NCBI GenBank assembly: GCA_035649635.1
Contig: DASRJE010000204.1
Coordinates: forward strand, 1 to 64,000
Direction: 5' to 3'
Length of the DNA stretch: 64,000 nucleotides
DNA from: Gp6-AA40 sp035649635
GTDB lineage: Bacteria; Acidobacteriota; Vicinamibacteria; Vicinamibacterales; UBA2999
Shown: in pieces, positions 32,534-39,344 of the stretch
How positions within the stretch are numbered: the first letter of the stretch is position 1
Layout of the letters: each line of letters opens with the position of its first letter
Position numbers and translations under genes: made by a program
The notes under the pieces: model-generated
Database searches by the model: none
Seen by the model: only the letters and a program-made list of their open reading frames with translations
Told to the model about the DNA's origin: nothing

Positions 32534-34900
32534 TTACGTACCCATGACCTCCGGGGCACGAGCGCTGTCGATGTCCTTCAACAGCGAGTCGATTGAGGCA
32601 GTACGGCCCGCCGCATACGCACCACTCCAGCGCGCCGGGCCCAGCCTTTCGCGCACCTCTCGCTCGGTCCGTTCGCGTAGCTCACGCACCGTCTTGTCGA
32701 CTGCGGAGGCGCCAGTACGTTCGGTCACTGCATCCCAGGTGCCGAGTACTCGTGCGGCCCACGTGTCGTCGCCCTTCAAGGCTGCGGCGGCGGCCAGCGG
32801 AGTGAGCGCGAAGACGAATGCGAATTTGTCGTGAATCTCGCGACTGCAGCAGAGGCTTTCACGGATTAGGGCAATGGCTTCGTCAGCCTTGCCCCGGCGC
32901 AGCGCAAGGTTCGCGCGGATATAGAGAGGGAGATTGAAGAACCAAGGCCCGGCATGGCGAAGCACTGAGGTCGCTTCATCAAGCACACGCTCGGCGTGAT
33001 CGATATCACCGGTCGCCAGGGCAATGCCTGCCATTCCAAGCAACGAGTTGCCGATGCCCCATGAGCTCGAGATCGTCCAGGCTTGTTGAATGCCGCGCGT
33101 GAATCGTTCGCGGGACGCCTCCAGATTGCCACCGGCCTGCTCGACGTGCCCGAACAGGATCTCTGCCATCGCGAGCACATCGCGGTCGGCGACGTCGTGG
33201 CCGATGGTCAAGGCGCGCGTGAGCCAGTCCCGCGCGGGTCCCAGTTTTCCCTGTGTGTACGACATCACGGCCGCTCCTACGAGGGCCTTGGCTTCCACCG
33301 CCGGAGCGATCCCAGAGATGCTCAGCGTCTGCTTAAACCACTGAAGGGCCTCCGTCCCGCGCCCCTGAATCAGCCAGAAGAACAACAGATTCCAGGCGAT
33401 GTTCGCGGCTTCGTCCGCCCGTCTGCTTTCGATCAGCCATCCCAGGGCGGTGCGGTGGTTCTCCAGATCGTCGCGCACGCGGTCGAGCCACTCGGCCTGC
33501 GCAGGCCCGGCCAGGCCTGCTCCGGCGCTCGACGCTTCACTGGTGCAATAACGCACCAACCCGTCGAGCGCATCGTCGCGTTCACCCGCAGCTGTCAGTT
33601 CGACAGCCCCGTACGCGCGCACGGTTTCGAGCATTTGATAGAGAGGCCGACTGGCCACGGACGTGTCTGCGCGCAGCAACAGGCTCTTATCGATCAGGCC
33701 GGCCACAATGGCGAGCGCGTCGGAGCTGGTCGACGCAGCGCCATCTCGTCCGAGAACCGCCGCGGCCGCTTCGATTGGAAACCGCCCTGGCAGCGCGCCG
33801 AGCCGCCTGAACGTGCGTTGCTCGTCGGCGCCAAGCAGCTGATAGCTCCACGCAATCGTCGCGCTCATCGTCTGCTGGCGCTCGGGCAGATCGCGTGCGC
33901 CGACGGGGGAGAGCAGAACGTCGCGTTCGAGCCGGCGCAGCAGATCTTCGACCGTCAGCACCTTGATCCATGGAGCCGCCAGTTCCAACGCGAGTGGCAG
34001 GGCATCCAGGCGCCGGCAGATGGCTGTGACGATGGCGCTGTTTTCAAGGGTGAGGCGGAAGTCGGATTGGACGTCGCGAACCCGTTCCAGGAACAGCCGC
34101 ACCGCGGGGACGCGCGCCAGATCGGCAGGGCCCCGCTCGATCGTAGTGGATTCCAGGTCCAGTGGGAGAGGACCCACTGCGTACTCGCGTTCCCCTCGCA
34201 CTCGGAGCGGCGCGCGGCTGGTCACCAGCAGCTTGAGCGAGGGTATCGATGCCAGAAGGTCCGCCGCCAGAGGGGCGGCCTCGAGTATGTGCTCGAAGTT
34301 GTCGAGCACCAGCAGCGTGGCGCGATCTCCGCATGCGACGCGTGCGCGTGTTGGCAGATCGAGTGCAGTCACATCGGATAGCCCGATGGCCTCAGCAATT
34401 CCGAGCGCCACGAACGCGGGGTCGCGAACGGCGGCAAGTGGGACGAGTACGACTCGTGTCACACCCTCGCCCGCGATCCAACGCGCGAGCTCGAGTGCCA
34501 GGCGAGTCTTGCCGGCTCCGCCCGGGCCGGTCAGCGTGACGAGCCTTGTTGCCGGCTCCATCAGCCAGCGTCGCAGCGTCTTGAGGTCCGCTTCCCGGCC
34601 GATCAGGACCGTCGGAGCCAGCGGCAACGGGGCACCGCTCAACTCATCGACCGCGGCATCGATCGCCGGAGCGCGCGCACTTTCGAGGAGCGCGTCACGA
34701 GCTGCGCCGTTCAGGTCGAGAGCGGCAGACAGCGCGCGTACGGTTTCGGGATGCGGTCGTCGCCGATGGCCACGCTCGAGGGCGCTGACGGCATGGACGG
34801 AGAGACCAGCGATCGTCGCCAGTTCCTCCTGAGTGAACCCCGCTGTTTCGCGAAGTGCTTTGAGTTGCGCACCAAAGGATCCCGGAGCGCCAGTCTTCAA
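32534..34900 (-). CDS. XRE-HTH STAND ATPase regulator with TPR region
   Basis: A 788-residue cytosolic regulator. The start is TTG 34900 (no ATG or GTG is available after the upstream in-frame stop), with AAGGTAAGAG before it. Residues 9-65 are an XRE-type helix-turn-helix (GFTQEELATIAGLSVHAVSALERG). A signal-transduction ATPase follows. Its Walker A is GPGGAGKT (125-132), Walker B TLLVLDNFEHI, sensor SRAPLRVRGE, and a winged-helix section follows (ERQQTMSATIAWSYQLL). The C-terminal half is TPR-like helical repeats (AKALVGAAVMSYTQGKLGPA and later pairs). Proteins of this plan sense a ligand, bind ATP, oligomerise and regulate transcription. Three 23-bp direct repeats lie directly upstream and may be its operator. 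Confidence 0.88.
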   Translation of the reverse strand: MKTGAPGSFGAQLKALRETAGFTQEELATIAGLSVHAVSALERGHRRRPHPETVRALSAALDLNGAARDALLESARAPAIDAAVDELSGAPLPLAPTVLIGREADLKTLRRWLMEPATRLVTLTGPGGAGKTRLALELARWIAGEGVTRVVLVPLAAVRDPAFVALGIAEAIGLSDVTALDLPTRARVACGDRATLLVLDNFEHILEAAPLAADLLASIPSLKLLVTSRAPLRVRGEREYAVGPLPLDLESTTIERGPADLARVPAVRLFLERVRDVQSDFRLTLENSAIVTAICRRLDALPLALELAAPWIKVLTVEDLLRRLERDVLLSPVGARDLPERQQTMSATIAWSYQLLGADEQRTFRRLGALPGRFPIEAAAAVLGRDGAASTSSDALAIVAGLIDKSLLLRADTSVASRPLYQMLETVRAYGAVELTAAGERDDALDGLVRYCTSEASSAGAGLAGPAQAEWLDRVRDDLENHRTALGWLIESRRADEAANIAWNLLFFWLIQGRGTEALQWFKQTLSISGIAPAVEAKALVGAAVMSYTQGKLGPARDWLTRALTIGHDVADRDVLAMAEILFGHVEQAGGNLEASRERFTRGIQQAWTISSSWGIGNSLLGMAGIALATGDIDHAERVLDEATSVLRHAGPWFFNLPLYIRANLALRRGKADEAIALIRESLCCSREIHDKFAFVFALTPLAAAAALKGDDTWAARVLGTWDAVTERTGASAVDKTVRELRERTEREVRERLGPARWSGAYAAGRTASIDSLLKDIDSARAPEVMGT

Positions 34901-34911
34901 GACTCTTACCT

Positions 34912-34980
34912 TACTGCCACGGCGGAAGGAGATCTACTGCCACGGCTCAAGACATCTTACTGCGACCGCTGTATGAGATC
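34912..34980. promoter_or_regulatory. Three 23-bp direct repeats upstream of the XRE-STAND gene
   Basis: Units start at 34912, 34935 and 34958, each with TACTGC. Units 1 and 2 share TACTGCCACGGC; unit 3 reads TACTGCGACCGC. Units 1 and 3 also share GAGATC at their ends. The spacing of exactly 23 bp (about two helical turns) places every unit on the same DNA face. They cover the promoter/leader of the STAND gene and lie 87-155 bases before the divergent CPBP protease gene. Confidence 0.6.
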
Positions 34981-35066
34981 GTATGCCACGCAGTACGAGC
35001 GTCGTGCGACTTCTGTGCAGCCAGTGTCGGTGGTCGAGATCCGGGCCCTCCCGCCACACTAGGCTC

Positions 35067-35726
35067 ATGGCTGGGCACACACGAGCCACCGCGTTTGCAC
35101 CATTTGTCGCCTACGTTGTGGTCTTTCATCTCGCCTGGATTGCATGGCCGTTTGTCGTTTACCCGAGGCTGACGACGCTTGGCGACGCAACTCTTGCGTA
35201 CGCGCTCCTCAACATCAGCTTGCGGATCCAGTTGTGGGTCGCGCCGGTGGTTCTGTACCTGCGGCAGGTGGATGGAATCGAGCCGCTCGAGTATTTGAAG
35301 CTCCGCCACCACGTCGGGCGCGGCATTGCCGTCGCCCTCGTCGTGACCGCATTGAATCTCGCGGGATCGGTGGCGCGCTTCGGGCCGCCTCACCCGTGGA
35401 CGCAGGCACTCACATGGAACAGCGTGCTCGGGACCTCCTTCTTCGTCGGGTTCATCGAAGAGATTCCGTATCGTGGTTTCATGCTGCAGAAGTTTGCGGA
35501 GCGGGTCGGCTTTTGGATGGCCACCGTACTGACGTCGTTGTTGTTTGTCGCCATCCACGTGCCGGGCTGGATTGCGTTGCACATGTTGACGATCGATCGC
35601 GCGGCGTCAATATTCATCTTCGCGGTCGTGATGGCAATCGTGTTCAGGTATTCACGGTCGTTGTGGGCGCCGATCATCGCCCACAGCGCTAATGACTGCA
35701 TGTCGTTCCTGCTCTTTCACGTTTGA
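35067..35726 (+). CDS. CPBP (CAAX-like) intramembrane metalloprotease
   Basis: A 219-residue inner-membrane protein from ATG 35067, with about six to seven hydrophobic helices. The three conserved motifs of the CPBP/Abi family are present in order: EEIPYRG (EExxxR, about residue 132), FVAIHVPG (FxxxH) and APIIAHSANDC (HxxxN/D). These Glu and His residues are the expected zinc ligands and catalytic Glu. Family members cleave prenylated or membrane proteins or process peptides; many bacterial copies have unknown substrates. It is divergent from the XRE-STAND gene, so both may be controlled by the 23-bp repeats between them. It seems monocistronic. Confidence 0.9.
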   Translation: MAGHTRATAFAPFVAYVVVFHLAWIAWPFVVYPRLTTLGDATLAYALLNISLRIQLWVAPVVLYLRQVDGIEPLEYLKLRHHVGRGIAVALVVTALNLAGSVARFGPPHPWTQALTWNSVLGTSFFVGFIEEIPYRGFMLQKFAERVGFWMATVLTSLLFVAIHVPGWIALHMLTIDRAASIFIFAVVMAIVFRYSRSLWAPIIAHSANDCMSFLLFHV

Positions 35727-35774
35727 GTACGCCCGTACCTTCCAGGATCAGCTGCGACGCGAGGGCCGATCGAT

Positions 35775-35886
35775 GGTGTCAGGCAGTGAATGGTGAACGA
35801 CCGCGACAGGGAAGCGGAAACATCCCGCGCTATTCACGATTCACTGCCTGACACCGATGGGGATTCACGATTCACTGCCTGACACC
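35775..35886. repeat. Intergenic repeat: one inverted and two direct copies of a 15-24 bp unit
   Basis: GGTGTCAGGCAGTGAAT at 35775-35791, then ATTCACGATTCACTGCCTGACACC at 35832-35855 and again at 35863-35886. The first copy can pair with either of the others. A partial copy lies at 41803-41818. The remainder of the 276-base gap (35727-36002) shows no gene. Confidence 0.7.
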
Positions 35887-36002
35887 ATGGGCAAGCTCTT
35901 CAAGAGCGATGGGGTGTCGGTTGGAAATCCGCTGAGCAGCAGGTTAATATCCCGCTACTTCTGACACCACCCACTGGTCGTTCGCGAACCGGACAGGTCG
36001 CG

Positions 36003-38261
36003 GTGCTGGCGCTGGCGGCGTTCGTCGGTGCGATTCACACCGTGGCCGCACAGCAAGCGCCACCTGAGTCCGTCAACGGGACAGCACCTTCGGCGATCGA
36101 CTACGACACGGCACATCTGCAACGACGGCTTCCCGCGGTTCGAACTGCCAGCCCGATCACGCTCGACGCCACATTTGACGAAGCCGCCTGGAACGATGCC
36201 CCCGTGGCCAGCGGCTTCATTCAGAATGAGCCGCGCGAAGGCGCGCCCGCCACCTACGACACCGAGGTCCGTGTGCTCTATGACGATGAGGCGCTGTACT
36301 TCGGCGTATTCGCACGCGACGACCAGCCGTCGCGCATCATCGTCAACGACTTGAAGGAGGACTTCAGCACGGGCAACAGCGACGGGTTCCGCATCGTGCT
36401 CGATACGTTTCATGACGAGCGGAATGCGTATCAGTTCGCGACCAATCCCGCCGGCGCCAAGTGGGATGCGCAGATGTCGAACGAGGGGCGCGAGAACAAC
36501 GCCGATTGGGACGGCATCTGGGACGTGAGCGCGCGCGTGGGGGAGACCGGCTGGTACGCAGAGATCAGAATTCCGTTTCGCACGCTGAGATTCAGCAGCA
36601 GCGATGTCCAGACGTGGGGCGTCAATTTCGAACGGAAGGTGCGACGGCTGAACGAGGACAGTCACTGGGCGCCGCTTCCTCGAATCTACGACATCGAGCG
36701 CGTCTCACTGGCCGGGCGCGTCGACGACTTCCGTGGTTTGCGACAGGGACGGAACTTGCGGATCAAGCCGTACGCGGCGGGCAGCTCCAACACGATTGGG
36801 TTAACGGGGACGAGTGGCGATTTCGATGCCGGCTTCGACGTGAAGTACGGCATTACCAACGGCCTCGTTTGGGACTTCACCGTCAATACCGACTTCTCGC
36901 AGGTCGAAGCCGACGAACAACAGATCAACCTGACGCGCTTCAGTTTGTTCTTCCCCGAGAAACGGGACTTCTTCCTCGAGAACTCGGGCATTTTCCAATT
37001 TGGCGCCGGTGTCACTGGATTCGCCGCCGGCGGTGGCGGCGGTGGCGGTGGCGGCGGTGGTGGCGGCCGCCAGACCGCAGATCTGCGGATGTTCTTCAGC
37101 CGTCGCATCGGGCTGTCGGAAGACGGCGAGGCGATTCCGATTCTCTTCGGAACGCGTTTGACGGGCCGCCAGGGCGCGTACTCGATTGGCGTATTGAATG
37201 TGGAGGAAGACGAGCACGGCGCCGAGCCACGTACCAACGACACCGCGATTCGCGTGCGCCGCGACGTACTCGCCAACTCGGATATCGGGGCGATCCTGCT
37301 GCTCAGGGAGCCGGGTGGGCCTTCATACAATCGCGTCGGCGGCGTGGACGCAAACTTTCGTTTCGGCTCCTACCTCAATGTGAACGGCTATGCCGCCAAG
37401 TCCTTCTCGCCGCTGGTGAGCACGACGGGCAGCGGCAATGAGTACGCCGAGCGCGCAGGCCTCAACTATGCCGGGCGCACATGGCAGCTTCAGGCCAACT
37501 ATGAAGGCATCGGCGAGCGTTTCGTGAATGACCTGGGGTTCGTGCCTCGCCGCGGCGTGAACAACTACTTTGCATTTCTCGCGCGCCGATTCCGCCCGCT
37601 CGCCGTGTCGAACTGGATCCGTGAGATCAGACCGCACTCACAATTCGACGCCTTTTATCGCCAGGACGGTGGTGCGTTGGAGTCGCGCTACCTCGACTTC
37701 CATCTCCCGATCACGTTCCAGGACAGCTCGAACATGGAGATCGGTGTCAATCCGAACGTCGAGGTGATCAGCGAGCGTTTTCTCCTCAACACCGCCCATG
37801 ATGTGTGGGTGGAACCGGGTCGCTACGACTTCAACGAGTACTTCATCTTCTGGAACACCAATGCGGCGGCGCGTTTTTCGGTGAACACGCGGTATGCCAT
37901 CGGGCCCTTCTACGACGGCTATCGGCGTGCCTACACCGTCTCGCCCTCGCTTCGGCTGAACGAGAATTTCAACGCGTCGGTTGGCCTGCAGATCAACGAC
38001 ATCTCGGCTCCGACCGACGGGTTTGTCTCAAAACTCCTGACGACACGCGTAAACTACAACTTCAACACGAAGATGTTCTTCAACGCGCTGGTGCAGTACA
38101 ACAGCGACACCCGGCAGTGGACCTCGAACCTGCGCTTCAACATCATCCACCGCCCGCTCAGCGACTTCTTCCTGGTCTACAACGATCGCCGTGATGAGCG
38201 AACCGGCACGTTGCTCAGTCGCGCGGTGATTGCGAAGCTCACCTACCTGGTGGCGTTTTAG
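36003..38261 (+). CDS. DUF5916 outer-membrane barrel protein with CBM9-like N-terminus
   Basis: A 752-residue exported protein. The first usable start is GTG 36003 (GGACAGG upstream), giving a short signal peptide (LALAAFVGAIHTVAA). Residues 45-225 are a family-9 carbohydrate-binding-like beta-sandwich: SPITLDATFDEAAWNDAPV, DDEALYFGVFARDD, WDVSARVGETGWYAEIRIPF. The DUF5916 barrel follows (TDFSQVEADEQQINLTRFSLFFPEKRDFFLE is the family hallmark, here split by eye), ending in KLTYLVAF with terminal Phe. Residues 343-355 are 13 consecutive Gly inside a predicted loop. The function is unknown; a surface binding or transport role is inferred from the domains. It is not in an obvious operon. Confidence 0.88.
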   Translation: MLALAAFVGAIHTVAAQQAPPESVNGTAPSAIDYDTAHLQRRLPAVRTASPITLDATFDEAAWNDAPVASGFIQNEPREGAPATYDTEVRVLYDDEALYFGVFARDDQPSRIIVNDLKEDFSTGNSDGFRIVLDTFHDERNAYQFATNPAGAKWDAQMSNEGRENNADWDGIWDVSARVGETGWYAEIRIPFRTLRFSSSDVQTWGVNFERKVRRLNEDSHWAPLPRIYDIERVSLAGRVDDFRGLRQGRNLRIKPYAAGSSNTIGLTGTSGDFDAGFDVKYGITNGLVWDFTVNTDFSQVEADEQQINLTRFSLFFPEKRDFFLENSGIFQFGAGVTGFAAGGGGGGGGGGGGGRQTADLRMFFSRRIGLSEDGEAIPILFGTRLTGRQGAYSIGVLNVEEDEHGAEPRTNDTAIRVRRDVLANSDIGAILLLREPGGPSYNRVGGVDANFRFGSYLNVNGYAAKSFSPLVSTTGSGNEYAERAGLNYAGRTWQLQANYEGIGERFVNDLGFVPRRGVNNYFAFLARRFRPLAVSNWIREIRPHSQFDAFYRQDGGALESRYLDFHLPITFQDSSNMEIGVNPNVEVISERFLLNTAHDVWVEPGRYDFNEYFIFWNTNAAARFSVNTRYAIGPFYDGYRRAYTVSPSLRLNENFNASVGLQINDISAPTDGFVSKLLTTRVNYNFNTKMFFNALVQYNSDTRQWTSNLRFNIIHRPLSDFFLVYNDRRDERTGTLLSRAVIAKLTYLVAF
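37029..37067. repeat. GGC/GGT microsatellite coding for 13 glycines
   Basis: Thirteen consecutive GGY codons inside the DUF5916 gene. Length change by slippage would keep the frame, so the loop length could vary between strains without loss of the protein. Confidence 0.85.
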
Positions 38262-38561
38262 TTGGAGACAAAGAGCCTCTGATAACTCCCAACTCCGGAC
38301 GTATCTGTTTACCGGGTCCGAGCCGCGATCGGGCAGCTTGGTCAACCCCGCGGTGAATAATCGGAGGTGGTGGGGGGAAACGGTCTTGTGATTGCGCGCC
38401 GCTCGACCCAACCCGCACGAAGCGCGTCGCCGGCATGGCGCTTCCGTTCGTGCTCCGGTTCTCCGTTGCTCCGTGTCGATCCGCTGCCTCCGCCAGCTCC
38501 GTTGCCAAGAGCCCTCGTGGCGCGAAGGCGGAAGCGTTGGAGATTAGGAGTTCAGGCGTTC
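38262..38561. other. Gene-free 300-base interval
   Basis: Between the DUF5916 gene and the convergent acetyltransferase gene. I see no reading frame with a start signal. It contains short copies of sequences that recur nearby (AACTCCCAACTCC at 38284, compare the inverted repeat at 39242) and a low-complexity CTCCGTT-rich stretch around 38440-38480. Confidence 0.5.
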
Positions 38562-39167
38562 TCAGGCGCGAATCGCTTTCAATCCGACCTCGAGCAGCGC
38601 CTGCCAGTTCGTGCCGTCCGACCCAATCGCAATCGGCTCGCGCGGTGCTGCCGTTCGCGCCGCCTGGATCGCGCACTGCCACCACCCCACATCATGCCAG
38701 CGCCCGAACTTGTGGCCGACGTTCCGGTAAACACCGATGTGCACGAAGCCCGTGCGCTCGTGCAGTCGAATACTGGCGGGGTTCGGTAATGCAATCCCGG
38801 CGAACGCATTCGCAAAGCCCTGGGCGCCGAGCACCGCGAACAACGATTGATACAAGCCGAATCCGACGCCACGTTCGCGAAATTTCTCGTGCACGTACGC
38901 AGAAGTCTCGACCGACCATCTGTACGCAGGGCGCGGGCGAAAGCGGCCGGCGTAGGCGTAGCCGGCGATCATGCCGTCGTGTTCATAGACGAGCCAGGGG
39001 TACTCAGGAACTGTCACCAGAATGCGACGCGCGATCTCCTGGTCGGTAGGTGGGTCGGTCTCGAACGAGATCGCGGTTCCGGCCACGATCGGCCGATAAA
39101 TTGCGCCGATTGCCGAGGCATCGGATTCAGCGGCGAGCCGGATGCGTCCGCCGCGGTTCATGGCCAT
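38562..39167 (-). CDS. GNAT N-acetyltransferase (phosphinothricin-acetyltransferase-like)
   Basis: A 201-residue cytosolic enzyme; I take ATG 39167, with AGGAGG 11 bases upstream, and ATG 39161 is close by. The sequence follows the PAT/YwnH branch of GNAT: IRLAAESDASAIGAIYRPIV, TAISFETDPPT, WLVYEHDGMIAGYAYAGRFR, YRWSVETSAYVHEKFRERGVG (acetyl-CoA pyrophosphate loop region) and HERTGFVHIGVYRNVGHKFGRW, all characteristic. These enzymes acetylate small amines such as phosphinothricin or methionine sulfoximine, often as detoxification. The natural substrate here is not known. It is divergent from the winged-helix STAND regulator, with an imperfect inverted repeat between them. Confidence 0.9.
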   Translation of the reverse strand: MAMNRGGRIRLAAESDASAIGAIYRPIVAGTAISFETDPPTDQEIARRILVTVPEYPWLVYEHDGMIAGYAYAGRFRPRPAYRWSVETSAYVHEKFRERGVGFGLYQSLFAVLGAQGFANAFAGIALPNPASIRLHERTGFVHIGVYRNVGHKFGRWHDVGWWQCAIQAARTAAPREPIAIGSDGTNWQALLEVGLKAIRA

Positions 39168-39241
39168 ACTATGGTTCACCTCCTCGCACCAAGACCTTAC
39201 GCTTGAGCAGAGACAGAATGCGTGAGAGGGAAGAGATAGTG

Positions 39242-39312
39242 TCAACTCCCAACTCCCAAAACCCAAGTCCCACGGCCGTCCTGGGAATTGGGAATTGGAG
39301 GTTGGGAGCTGA
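39242..39312. repeat. Long imperfect inverted repeat (TCAACTCCCAAC ... GTTGGGAGCTGA)
   Basis: The left arm (39242-39274) and right arm (39275-39312) are near complements: TCAACTCCCAAC against GTTGGGAGCTGA, TCCCA against TGGGA, CACGG against CCGTC. It lies in the divergent promoter region between the acetyltransferase and the STAND regulator. An AACTCCCAACTCC relative occurs at 38284, which suggests a dispersed repeat. Confidence 0.5.
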
Positions 39313-39344
39313 TCCCTGTTTCAGCGGCCTGCTAGAGAGTACGC

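Noticed and set aside
34912..34980. Possible mini CRISPR array
   Set aside because: The 23-bp units are contiguous with no unique spacers and no cas genes are near. They fit operator iterons better.
35775..35886. Possible CRISPR or attachment site
   Set aside because: One copy is inverted and the gaps are unequal; this is a dispersed palindromic repeat, not an array, and no integrase gene adjoins it.
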